Part shown: positions 23,658-32,121 of the stretch, piece by piece
Layout: each line of letters opens with the position of its first letter
Numbering within the stretch: the first letter of the stretch is position 1
NCBI GenBank assembly: GCA_020638135.1
Contig: JACKJE010000023.1
Location: 1-38,931, forward strand
Direction of reading: 5' to 3'
DNA length: 38,931 nucleotides
Origin: Methylobacteriaceae bacterium
GTDB lineage: Bacteria; Pseudomonadota; Alphaproteobacteria; Rhizobiales; Beijerinckiaceae
Made by a program: the position numbers and the translations under genes
Notes under the pieces: generated by a model
What the model was told of the DNA's origin: nothing
What the model saw: the letters and a program-made list of their open reading frames with translations, nothing else
Databases searched by the model: none

Positions 23658-24932
23658 TCACTCCTTGTGCGCGTGGCGAATGCGCCAGACGATAAAGGCG
23701 ACTGCGGCGAGGACGACCGGCACGGATGCGCCCGTCGCGACATTCGGATCGACATGTATGCCGGCGCCATGCGCGCCCTCGAACAGAAGGTGCAGCACGC
23801 TCGACACGTAATAGGTGATGGCGGCGATCGACAGGCCCTCGACCGTCTGCTGCAGTCGCAATTGCAGGCGCACGCGCTCGGCCATCTGTCGGATCTGGTC
23901 GGCGTTCTGGCTTTCCAGCTCGATGTCGACGCGCGTGCGCAACAATTCCGCGATGCGAGCGATTTTCGACGACAGGCTCGCCTGCCGCTGTTCGATTGTC
24001 GCGCAGGTGCGCATGGCAGGCGTCAGGCGCCGCGACAGGAACGAGGCAAAGGTCGAATAGTGCGGCATGCGGCTCTCGCGGATCGAGTCGAGCCGCGCGC
24101 GCACCAGTTCGTGATAGGCGCGCGTCGCGCCAAGCCGGAACAGGCTTTCCGACGAGCCGGTCTCGAGTTCGGTGGCGATGGCGGTCAGGCGGTGCAGCAG
24201 GGCGCGATCGGCCTCGATCCCGCGCCCCTTCTCGACCGCCAGCAGCAGCTGCGGCAATTCCTCCTCGATCCGCCGGATCGGCTGCGACAGGCGCTGCGCG
24301 ACCGGAAGGCCGAGCAGCGCGAGCATCCGGTAGGTCTCGATTTCCAGCAGCCGCTGCGTCAGCGCGCCGGCGCTTTCGGGCGACAGCGAATAGTCGATGA
24401 CGAGAAAGCGCACGAAGCCGAAGGCGTCCGCCGAAAAGTCGCTGGCGATGGTCGCGCGCCCCTCGTCGATCGAGGAGGCGGCGACGGCGGGGCCGGCGAA
24501 CAGGCCCATGAAATCTTGCGGCGCATCCGCAGCGGCGATGAGATGCAGGTCGGCGGCGACCAGTAGCGGGCCGGGCTGCGGCAGAAGGCGCATCACACTC
24601 TGCAATTCGTCCGCCGCGGGACGGAACGGCTCGCCGCCGCCCGGAAAACTCCAGCTGTAGGTGACGAATTCGCCGTGCCGTTCGAACACGAGCCGCGCCG
24701 GCGAGAAATCGAGCCGGATCTGCTTGGCGCCCGTGTCGGGCGGCGCGACGCCGCGCGAGCGGGCGAGCTCGACCAGCGCTTCGACCGCGGCCGTGGCGCC
24801 GGCGGCGTCCGTGGTGAATGCGAACAGCAGCATGCGGCTCGGCGTTTCCGCGCGTGTGAAGGGCCGCGCATGGATCTCTCCGAGCGCCGCCGCCCGCAAT
24901 TCATGTGGCTCGAAGCCGTATGCGCCGACCAT
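23658..24932 (-). CDS. DUF3422 family membrane protein
   Basis: Protein of 424 residues that I place in DUF3422, a family of unknown function common in alphaproteobacteria. The identifying segment is near the N-terminus: HELRAAALGEIHARPF. The middle is soluble and helical, with a heptad-like stretch around residues 320-370 (QASLSSKIARIAELL onward) suggesting a coiled coil. Two hydrophobic segments close the protein: AAITYYVSSVLHLLF near 370 and VPVVLAAVAFIVWRI near 405, so it is anchored by its C-terminus. It is 97 bases upstream of the phosphoesterase on the same strand but likely has its own transcript. Confidence 0.85.
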   Translation of the reverse strand: MVGAYGFEPHELRAAALGEIHARPFTRAETPSRMLLFAFTTDAAGATAAVEALVELARSRGVAPPDTGAKQIRLDFSPARLVFERHGEFVTYSWSFPGGGEPFRPAADELQSVMRLLPQPGPLLVAADLHLIAAADAPQDFMGLFAGPAVAASSIDEGRATIASDFSADAFGFVRFLVIDYSLSPESAGALTQRLLEIETYRMLALLGLPVAQRLSQPIRRIEEELPQLLLAVEKGRGIEADRALLHRLTAIATELETGSSESLFRLGATRAYHELVRARLDSIRESRMPHYSTFASFLSRRLTPAMRTCATIEQRQASLSSKIARIAELLRTRVDIELESQNADQIRQMAERVRLQLRLQQTVEGLSIAAITYYVSSVLHLLFEGAHGAGIHVDPNVATGASVPVVLAAVAFIVWRIRHAHKE

Positions 24933-25018
24933 CGCAACCCCGTCTATCCGCGCCTTCTCGCATGAATTGCGGCGCGGCGCGAGCCTTCTGAGCCTGACGG
25001 AAAACTCGAATCTTCATC

Positions 25019-25112
25019 CTGAGGAGCGCCTGAAAGGCGCGTCTCGAAGGATGGCCGTAACTCGAAATGCTGGAGCATGCTTCGAGACGCGCCGCTTCGC
25101 AGCGCTCCTCAG
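25019..25112. repeat. Long palindromic intergenic repeat (Rhizobiales type)
   Basis: The left arm 25019-25049 (CTGAGGAGCGC ... GTCTCGAAG) is the near-complement of the right arm 25080-25112 (CTTCGAGACGC ... GCTCCTCAG), giving a hairpin with arms of about 31 bases and a 30-base centre. Sequences of this type (CTGAGGAGCGC with CTCGAAG) are scattered between genes in Rhizobiales genomes. It fills most of the 223-base gap between the DUF3422 and M20 genes; nothing else was seen there. Confidence 0.7.
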
Positions 25113-25155
25113 CATGAGGGGAAGTGGGTCGGTAGCAAAATTTCGGCCGGACTCT

Positions 25156-26286
25156 TCAGACAGGCAGGGTCTCGAACAGGCGCGCCACCAGCCGCGTACG
25201 CGGGACCAGGCAGGAGATGAGAAGATGTTCATGGTGCGTATGCGGCCCGTCGCCGAGAACGCCGAGCCCGTCGAGTGTGGGCACGCCGAGCGCGCCGGTG
25301 AAATTGCCATCGCTGCCGCCGCCCGCGATCCGCTCGCCGGCGACGGGATAGCCGATCTCCTGCGCGAGCGCGGCCGCATGGTCGTAGAGCTTCTGGATTT
25401 CGGGCGTTTTCACGAAAGAGGGGCGGTAGAGGCCGGGCGTGACGTCCAGCTTTACATCCGGGTCGACCGCCTTCAGCGCCATCAGCCGCTCGCGCACCTC
25501 GCGCTCGTCCTCGGGCAGCGGCACGAGGCAATAGACGTGCGCCTCCGCGTGCAGCGGCACCATGTTCTCGTGCGTGCCGCCGCGGATCGTGCCGACGTTC
25601 AGCGTCACGTTGCGCGCGTAATCCGTCATCGCCTCGATGGCGAGCACCTGTCGCGCCATCTCGCGGATCGCACTGCGGCCTTTTGCGTGATAGGCGCCGG
25701 CATGCGCGGGTATGCCGGTCGTCTTGAGGAAATAGCGGGCGATGCCGTGTCGTGCGATGGTCAGCTTGCCGCCTTCGCCGGAGGGCTCGACCACCAGCAC
25801 GATCGCATGCGCGCGCGCCTCGCGCTCGATATGTTCGCGTGAAAAGGGGCTGCCGACTTCCTCGTCCGGGATCATCATCACGGTGACAGGCAGGCGCGGG
25901 CGCTTACCCAACGCGTGCAGATGCGCGAGCGCGGCGAAGGCCATGGCGTTGCCGCCCTTCATGTCGTAGATGCCCGGCCCGTAGGCGCGGTCGCCTTCGA
26001 TCCGCATCGGCAGAGGGCCGGCCAGCGTGCCGACGGGATGGACCGTGTCGATATGCCCGAGCAGCAGGATGCCGGGGCCTTCCGTCTCGCCCGCGATGCG
26101 GCCGATGACGATATCGCCGAGATCGGGCGCGCCGGAAATGCGTTCGACGCGGCCGCCCATGGCGCCGATCAGCCGCGCCGCCAGGGCGCCGACACGATTG
26201 ACGCCCTCGACGTCCGGCGTCGGGCTTTCGATCGCCACCCATTCGTTGACAACGGAGAGCAGGGCGTCGGTTTCGAGAGTTTTCAT
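25156..26286 (-). CDS. M20 family metallopeptidase (glutamate carboxypeptidase-like)
   Basis: Zinc-dependent exopeptidase or deacylase of 376 residues. The di-zinc ligands are visible: GHIDTVHP with His78 and Asp80, the bridging Asp108 in YDMKGGNA, the catalytic Glu142-Glu143 in IPDEEVGS, and a late His in THHEHLL. The central dimerisation domain includes HAGAYHAKGRSAIREMARQ. No signal peptide is seen, so it is cytosolic. Closest in style to CPG2-type glutamate carboxypeptidases, with the true substrate unknown. The ATG at 26286 lacks a strong ribosome site; the extra 23 residues of the longer frame do not look like a domain extension. Confidence 0.88.
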   Translation of the reverse strand: MKTLETDALLSVVNEWVAIESPTPDVEGVNRVGALAARLIGAMGGRVERISGAPDLGDIVIGRIAGETEGPGILLLGHIDTVHPVGTLAGPLPMRIEGDRAYGPGIYDMKGGNAMAFAALAHLHALGKRPRLPVTVMMIPDEEVGSPFSREHIEREARAHAIVLVVEPSGEGGKLTIARHGIARYFLKTTGIPAHAGAYHAKGRSAIREMARQVLAIEAMTDYARNVTLNVGTIRGGTHENMVPLHAEAHVYCLVPLPEDEREVRERLMALKAVDPDVKLDVTPGLYRPSFVKTPEIQKLYDHAAALAQEIGYPVAGERIAGGGSDGNFTGALGVPTLDGLGVLGDGPHTHHEHLLISCLVPRTRLVARLFETLPV

Positions 26287-26416
26287 CGGCGGTCCGGACC
26301 TCGGAGAAATGCCGGCGCACGATAGCAGCATCGCGGGGCGCGCGCTGGCCTGCATCGGAACGGCAGTCTAACCTTTCGAATATGCATACCGGAAACGCTC
26401 CAGACGGAAACGCTCT

Positions 26417-26878
26417 TTGACCGAACCCGTCTTTCGCCGCGCCACGCGCGACGATCTTCCCGCCATCGTCGCGCTGCTCGCCGACGACGATGTCAACGGC
26501 TGGCGCGAGGCGCCGGGCGAGCCGCTGGCCGAGGGCTATATTCATGCCTTCGCCGCTATCGACGCCGATCCCAACAACGAACTCGTCGTCTGCGAAATCG
26601 ATGGCGCGGTCGTCGCCACCGCGCAGATTACTTTCGCGCCCAATCTCACGCAGCAGGGCGCCTGGCGCGCCATCATCGAGGGCGTGCGCGTGTCGTCGAA
26701 ACGGCGCTCGCAGGGCGTCGGCGAGAAGCTGATCGCGCATATGAACGATCTCGCCCGCGCGCGCGGCTGTCGGTCGACGCAGCTCACGACGTCCAACCCG
26801 CGCAAGCGCGCGCACGCCTTCTACGCGCGCATCGGTTTTGCGCAGAGCCATCTCGGCTTCAAGCGCGAGCTGAAATGA
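26417..26878 (+). CDS. GNAT family N-acetyltransferase
   Basis: Acetyl-CoA-dependent acyltransferase of 153 residues. The acetyl-CoA binding segment is EGVRVSSKRRSQGVGEKLIAHM (motif A: R-S-Q-G-V-G), then TSNPRKRAHAFYARIGF (motif B), a standard GNAT C-terminus. The residue order FRRATRDDLPAIVALLADDD at the start is typical. It starts at TTG 26417; no ATG lies at a sensible place nearby. The stop overlaps the ATG of an MFS gene in an ATGA junction, so the two are coupled. Linkage to an efflux-type permease is compatible with detoxification of a small molecule, but that is inference. Confidence 0.86.
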   Translation: MTEPVFRRATRDDLPAIVALLADDDVNGWREAPGEPLAEGYIHAFAAIDADPNNELVVCEIDGAVVATAQITFAPNLTQQGAWRAIIEGVRVSSKRRSQGVGEKLIAHMNDLARARGCRSTQLTTSNPRKRAHAFYARIGFAQSHLGFKRELK

Positions 26879-28059
26879 GCGACGCCGACACATCGCCTGC
26901 CCCTGCGCTGCCCAAGGGCATTCTGCTGCCGCTCGCCTTCGTCAATTTCACGATCGGCGCCGGCGCCTTCCTCGTCATCGCGCTGCTCGCGCCAATGTCG
27001 CAGGCGCTGTCGCTCTCCAAGGCGCAGGCGGGTTGGGTGATGGGCGCCTATGCGCTCGCCTACGCGATTTCCTCGCCCGTCTTCATCGCGCTGACCGGCG
27101 CGTGGCGACGCCGCGCCGTCATCCTGATGGGCCTCGGCCTGTTCGTGGCGGCCAGCCTCGCCTCGGCGTTTGCGACCAGCGCCGCGACGCTCTACGCCGC
27201 CCGCATCGTCGCGGCCGCCGGCGCCGGCATGGTCACGCCGGTTGCGGCGGCGATCGCCGTTGCCATCTCGAGGCCTGAGACGCGCGGCGCCGCGCTCTCC
27301 TTCGTCTTCGTCGGCATGACCATGGCGCAGGTGCTCGGCGTGCCTGGCGCCGCCTTCATCGGCTATACATACGGGGTCCCCGCGGCCTTCATTGTCGCCG
27401 CCGCGCTCGGCGCTCTGATGATGATCTGGATCGCGCTCGCCGTGCCGGCCGACGTGCAGTTCCAGCCGCAGTCGCTCGCCACGCTCGGCCGAACCTTGCT
27501 CTCGCCGCGCCATCTCGTCGCCGTCCTCCTGACGGTCACGATCGCAACGTCAGGCTATCTCGGTATGACCTTCATGGGTCCGCTCGCCGAATATCGCCTC
27601 GGGATGGGACGCGACGGCGTCGCGCTCATCCTCGGAGCGGGCGGCCTCGGCGCCGTCGTCGGCAATCTGCTCTCGGGCAGGCTTGTCGACAGGCTTGGGC
27701 CGAGCGGCGCGCTCATTCTGTTCTTGACCGGCCAGGCGCTGGTGCTGCCGGCGCTCACTCTCATCCCCTTCAACCTGCCCGTCGGCATGGCGCTCAGCTT
27801 CGTCTGGAGCCTCGTCGGATGGGGTTTTACCGTACCGCAGCAGGCGCGCCTGATGGCGATCGATCCCGCGACGCAGGGTGTGATGCTCGCGCTCAACGCC
27901 GCTGGAATCTATCTCGGCAGCGGCATCGGCTCGGCGATGGCGGGCGCGGTCTATCAGGGCTGGGGGATCGAGGCGACAGGCGTGGTCGGCGGCGCCATTG
28001 CCGCGCTCGGCATCGCACATTTGCTCGCGTCAGATTGGCTGATCCGGAGAAAGGGCTAG
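26875..28059 (+). CDS. MFS transporter (DHA1 drug/sugar-efflux-like)
   Basis: Inner-membrane permease of 394 residues with about 12 membrane segments. The sequence ALSLSKAQAGWVMGAYALAYAISSPVFIALTG at the first loop and RIVAAAGAGMVTPVAAAIA resemble the AraJ/DHA1 efflux branch (motif C-like), and the second half has GRLVDRLGPSGALI. It is translated from an ATG overlapping the GNAT stop. It converges with tadA one base later, with no terminator that I can see in between. Substrate unknown. Confidence 0.88.
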   Translation: MSDADTSPAPALPKGILLPLAFVNFTIGAGAFLVIALLAPMSQALSLSKAQAGWVMGAYALAYAISSPVFIALTGAWRRRAVILMGLGLFVAASLASAFATSAATLYAARIVAAAGAGMVTPVAAAIAVAISRPETRGAALSFVFVGMTMAQVLGVPGAAFIGYTYGVPAAFIVAAALGALMMIWIALAVPADVQFQPQSLATLGRTLLSPRHLVAVLLTVTIATSGYLGMTFMGPLAEYRLGMGRDGVALILGAGGLGAVVGNLLSGRLVDRLGPSGALILFLTGQALVLPALTLIPFNLPVGMALSFVWSLVGWGFTVPQQARLMAIDPATQGVMLALNAAGIYLGSGIGSAMAGAVYQGWGIEATGVVGGAIAALGIAHLLASDWLIRRKG

Positions 28060-28060
28060 G

Positions 28061-28525
28061 CTACCGCCGCGCCCGAAAAAAATCCCGCAGCATTGCCGCC
28101 GCCTCGCTCTCGCGGATGCCGCCGTAGAGCTCTGGCGCGTGATGGCAGGTCGGTTGCGAGAAGAAGCGCGGGCCGTGCTCCACCGCGCCGCCCTTGGGGT
28201 CGCCGGCCGCCCAGTAGAGGCGACGGATGCGCGCGAAGGAGATCGCGCCCGCGCACATGGCGCAGGGCTCCAGCGTCACATAGAGGTCGCAGCCGATCAG
28301 CCGCTCCGAGCCGATCTCGCGCGCAGCCGCGCGGATAGCGAGAATTTCGGCATGCGCGGTCGGGTCGTGGTCCGTCGCCACCCGGTTGCCGGCCGTCGCG
28401 ATCACGCGGCCATCGCGCACCAGCGCCGCGCCCACCGGCGTCTCGCCCGCCGCCGCCGCCGCGCGCGCCGCCGCGAAGGCGGCGTCCCAGGGGTCGGGGC
28501 TCGCATCGTCCTTTTCAATTACCAT
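28061..28525 (-). CDS. tadA: tRNA-specific adenosine deaminase TadA
   Basis: Converts A34 to inosine in tRNA-Arg(ACG), allowing decoding of CGN codons. The 154-residue protein has the zinc deaminase motifs: HAE at residues 58-60 with catalytic Glu60, and PCAMC at 87-91 with Cys88 and Cys91. Later residues GDPKGGAVEHGPRFFSQPTCHHAPELYGGI match TadA rather than cytidine deaminases (key phrases DPKGG and HAPELYGG). The start at 28525 lies only 28 bases from the divergent rluB start, so the two share a small promoter region. Confidence 0.93.
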   Translation of the reverse strand: MVIEKDDASPDPWDAAFAAARAAAAAGETPVGAALVRDGRVIATAGNRVATDHDPTAHAEILAIRAAAREIGSERLIGCDLYVTLEPCAMCAGAISFARIRRLYWAAGDPKGGAVEHGPRFFSQPTCHHAPELYGGIRESEAAAMLRDFFRARR

Positions 28526-28540
28526 CCGCCGTCCAACCTG

Positions 28541-28546
28541 CTATCA
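28541..28546 (+). promoter_or_regulatory. -10-like box upstream of rluB
   Basis: CTATCA within CTGCTATCAGGCGCCAATG places the expected transcription start at or one base before the ATG at 28554. It supports that ATG as the true, near-leaderless start of rluB. Confidence 0.4.
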
Positions 28547-28553
28547 GGCGCCA

Positions 28554-30279
28554 ATGACCGACAAAGACAAACGACAGGGCGGCCGGCCTTTCAAGTCCGG
28601 CGGCGGAAAACCGCCGGGCAAAAAGCCGTTCGGCAAGCCGCGCGGCCCCGCAAAAGGCATGCCGGAGCGTGAGGCGCGCCAGCCGAAGGCTTATGAAGGG
28701 CGAGCGCATCGCCAAGGCCATGGCCCGCGCCGGCGCCTGCTCGCGCCGCGACGCCGAGGAATGGATCGCCGCCGGCCGGGTCGCGGTCAACGGCCGCACG
28801 CTGGAAAGCCCCGCCTTCAACGTCACCTCGGCCGACAAGATCACCATCGACGGCCGCCCGATGGCGGCGCGCGACAAGACCCGGCTCTTCCTGTTCCACA
28901 AGCCGCGCGGCTATGTGACGACGGATCACGACCCGGAAGGCCGCGAAACGATTTTCGACTATCTCAGCCAGCGCCATCCCGATCTGCCGCGGCTGATGAC
29001 GGTCGGGCGGCTCGACATCAATACCGAAGGCCTGCTGCTGCTCACCAACGACGGCGGCCTCGCCCGCACGCTGGAACTGCCGCAGACCGGCTGGCTGCGC
29101 CGCTATCGCGTACGCGCCCATGGCGAGACGGATCAGGCCGCGCTCGATACGCTGGCGAAGGGCGTGAGCGTGGACGGCGTCGACTATGCGCCAATCGAGG
29201 CCAGGCATGATCGCGTGCAGGGCGCCAACACCTGGCTGACGCTCGGCCTGCGCGAAGGCAAGAATCGCGAGGTGCGCCGCGTGCTGGGCTCCATCGGCCT
29301 CGACGTCAACCGGCTTATTCGCGTGTCCTACGGCCCATTCCAGCTCGGCGAACTCGGCGAGGGCGCGGTCGAAGAAGTGAAGACGCGCGTGCTGCGCGAT
29401 CAACTGGGCCCGAGCCTGATCGCGCAATCGCAGGCCGATTTCGATGCGCCTGCGCGGGAGGACGACGAGCGCAGGCCGCCAACGCGGCAGCGTGAATTTT
29501 CAAGCGATCGCGAGGAGCGTGCGCCTCGTGGTCGCCCAGAGCGCGCGTCTCGCGACAGACCCGACCGCGAACGCTCGCCGCGCGCATCGGAAGGTCGCCT
29601 CGGTCGTGACAAATTCGAGCGCCGCGACGAGCGCGCCGAGCCGGAGCCCAAGCGCGAGCGCCCCAAGAGCGGGCCGCGCAAGCATGTCTCGACGCTGCGC
29701 GTCGAACGCGACAAGCGCATGACCGATGAAGATCGCGTCAAGATCGAGCGCAGCGAAACCGCCGACCGCAAGGGTAGGGCGGTGAAGGTCGAGCGCGTCG
29801 TCTCCGTGGCGCCCAAGGCGGGCGAAGACAGCCGCAACGCCCGCCGCTTCAAGGCCGAGCGCGGCGGCGATCGCCCGATGCGACGGGGTCGCGAGGAGCG
29901 CGGCGACGGTCGTTCCCAGCACGGGGAGCGCCCACAACGCGGCGACGATCGCCGCGCGCCGCGTGCAGAAGGACGCGCCGAGCGACCCTATTCGCCACGG
30001 CCCTCCCGCGACGGCGGCGACCGTCCGCAACGTTTTGCGAGATCGCGTGATGATGCGCGTCCGCAACGCGAAGGCCAGCGCGACGGCGCCAAGCGCTTCT
30101 CGCGCGACGAGCGCGGCGGCGATCGGCCGTTCAAACGCACTGACAAGCCGGGCGGCGATCGCAAGGGGCAGCGCCCTGGCGGCGATGAGCGCAGAGGCCC
30201 GCGCTCCGGTAGCGGAAGGACCGGCGGCGATCGCCCGCGCGGCGCCGGCCCGCGCAAACCGCCTCGCGGCAAGAAGTAA
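28554..30279 (+). CDS. rluB: RluB/RsuA-family 23S rRNA pseudouridine synthase with long disordered tail
   Basis: Pseudouridine synthase acting on large-subunit rRNA. An S4 RNA-binding domain (GERIAKAMARAGACSRRDAEEWI) is followed by the catalytic domain with GRLDINTEGLLLLTNDG (catalytic Asp at codon 29014) and GLREGKNREVRRVL. About 280 residues of Arg/Asp/Gly/Glu-rich low-complexity tail follow from near 29440. The N-terminal piece from ATG 28554 is Lys/Gly-rich and is joined to the main frame only if one G is removed at 28698-28700 (574 residues). Alternatively translation starts at ATG 28693 (528 residues) with no frameshift. The -10 box by 28554 favours the first. The TAA overlaps the rsmD ATG. 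Confidence 0.88.
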
Positions 30280-30830
30280 TGCGCATCGTCGGCGGGCGCT
30301 TCCGCGGACGCACGCTGAAAGGACCGTCCTCGCAGGCGGTCCGGCCGACCTCGGATCGTCTGCGCGAAACGATCTTCAACATTCTCACGCACGGCCACGA
30401 GGACGCCGTCGAGAATGCGCGCGTGATCGACCTCTTCGCCGGCACGGGCGCGCTGGGCCTCGAAGCCGTTTCGCGCGGCGCGCGCTTCGCGCTGTTCGTC
30501 GACGAAGGCTCGGAGGCGCGCGCCCTGCTGCGCGAAAATGTGGAGGCGCTCGGCCTCGGCGGCCTCACGCGCATTTTTCGGCGCGACGCGACGAAGCTCG
30601 GCGACGCGCCCACGGGTGAAAAGTTTGATCTCGCCTTTCTCGATCCGCCCTATGGCAAGGGCCTCGCGCCGCGCGCCTTGCGCGCCCTGATCGAGGGGCG
30701 GTGGCTTACGGACGGCGCGCTGTGCGTGATCGAGGAAGCGGCTGACGAAGAGATCGCGCTGCCCGCCGGCGTTGAGTTGCTAGACCGCCGCACGTATGGC
30801 GACACGCAGATCGTAATCGCGCGCGCCTAG
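30279..30830 (+). CDS. rsmD: 16S rRNA (guanine-966-N2)-methyltransferase RsmD
   Basis: Methylates G966 of 16S rRNA using SAM. The 183-residue protein shows the family N-terminus RIVGGRFRGRTLKGP, the region VRPTSDRLRETIFNIL, SAM motif I DLFAGTGALGLEA (residues 51-63), and the catalytic motif LDPPYGKG (121-128). The ATG overlaps the last base of the rluB stop (TAATG), a common rluB-rsmD coupling. The 3' end overlaps the convergent MFS gene by 4 bases. Confidence 0.94.
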   Translation: MRIVGGRFRGRTLKGPSSQAVRPTSDRLRETIFNILTHGHEDAVENARVIDLFAGTGALGLEAVSRGARFALFVDEGSEARALLRENVEALGLGGLTRIFRRDATKLGDAPTGEKFDLAFLDPPYGKGLAPRALRALIEGRWLTDGALCVIEEAADEEIALPAGVELLDRRTYGDTQIVIARA

Positions 30831-32011
30831 GGGCGCGACCGCGCGACGAAGGCGCCGAGCGCCGCGGCGACGACGAGAGCGGCCGCCGCGCTCAGCGAAG
30901 GCGCAAAAAAGCTGCCCGACGTCTCGCGCATATGGCCGGCGAGCGCGGGGCCGACGATTTGCCCGAGGCCGAACGCCGACGTCATGATCGCCTGCGCGCG
31001 TTGCGGCGCCATCCGCGTCAGCCGCCGCGCGATGCCGAGGCCGATGGCCGTGATGGCCATGAAGGTGCCGCCGAGAAAAATGCCGGAAATGACGATTGTC
31101 GTCGGCGTCGGCGAAACGACGCTGAGCGCGACGCCCGTCGCCTCGACGAGGCAGCCCGCGACATAGGCGAAGACATCCGTCGTGCGCCGCGCGACCCACG
31201 ACCAGAAGGGGATGGACAGCGCGCCGGCCAGCCCGACGATCGCCCAGGCATAGGGCTCGAGCGTCGCGAGCGAGGCCGTCTCGCGTACGATGGCGACCAG
31301 GAAGGTCGCGGTGATGACATAGCCGAAGCCGAACAGGCCATAGGACAGGACGAGCGCCGCGAGCGCTGGCGAGATTCTCGCGCGCCCGGCGCCAGCGGCC
31401 GGCGCCGACCGATGTACGGGCGGCGGCGCAGGCAGGAGAAAAAACAGCACGAGCGCGAGCCCGGTCGCGACCAAACCATTGGCGATCCACATCGTCTTCC
31501 AGCCGACGCCCGCGGCAGCGAGCGCCGATACGAGCACGGACGAAAAGGCGATGCCCAGACCGACGCCTGCGAAGGGCGCAGCCGACAGGCCAATCCGGCC
31601 CGCACGCACCAGCGGCTCCAGCGCCATGCTGGACAGGCAGACGATGACGAACGCGCTGCCGAAGCCGCCGACGAAACGCATGGCCGAAAAGACCGGAATG
31701 GACGGCGGACCGGCCATACCCGCGAGCGACAGGCCGCCGGCGAGCAGCCCGCTGAGAAAGAACAGGCGCGGATGGCGCTGCGTCGCGGCGCTGGCGCCGG
31801 CGAGCGCGCCGAGGAGATAGCCCAGGAAATTGGCCGCCGCGACGACGCCCGCGCTCGCCGGCGTCAGCGCGCCGTCGGCGATCATGACCGGCAGGATCGG
31901 CGTGTAGACGAAGCGCCCGATGCCGAAGGCCGACGCCATGGCCAGCACGCCGCCGACCGCGAGGCGGGCGGGCGAGGGAGCCTGCGCTATCGCCATGCGC
32001 GCCTTGGCCAT
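30827..32011 (-). CDS. YbfB/YjiJ family MFS transporter
   Basis: Inner-membrane permease of about 394 residues with 12 hydrophobic segments. The N-terminus MASAFGIGRFVYTPILPVMI and ALTPASAGVVAAANFLGYLLGAL are typical of the YbfB/YjiJ group; AFGLGQIVGPALAGHM lies in the second half. The start is uncertain: ATG 32011 or ATG 31996 are the sensible choices, neither with a clear ribosome site, and a TTG at 32059 extends the frame. It is divergent from the acyl-CoA ligase gene, so it might import or export a metabolite of that cluster; substrate unknown. Confidence 0.85.
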   Translation of the reverse strand: MAKARMAIAQAPSPARLAVGGVLAMASAFGIGRFVYTPILPVMIADGALTPASAGVVAAANFLGYLLGALAGASAATQRHPRLFFLSGLLAGGLSLAGMAGPPSIPVFSAMRFVGGFGSAFVIVCLSSMALEPLVRAGRIGLSAAPFAGVGLGIAFSSVLVSALAAAGVGWKTMWIANGLVATGLALVLFFLLPAPPPVHRSAPAAGAGRARISPALAALVLSYGLFGFGYVITATFLVAIVRETASLATLEPYAWAIVGLAGALSIPFWSWVARRTTDVFAYVAGCLVEATGVALSVVSPTPTTIVISGIFLGGTFMAITAIGLGIARRLTRMAPQRAQAIMTSAFGLGQIVGPALAGHMRETSGSFFAPSLSAAAALVVAAALGAFVARSRP

Positions 32012-32121
32012 GCGCGCACGGTCTGGCGCTTCACTGTCAACAACATGCCTCCCTCGCAACGCGGTGGATTAGACATTATCCTCAGGCCGAAACCAATGGC
32101 GCACGACACATACGAGCCCGG

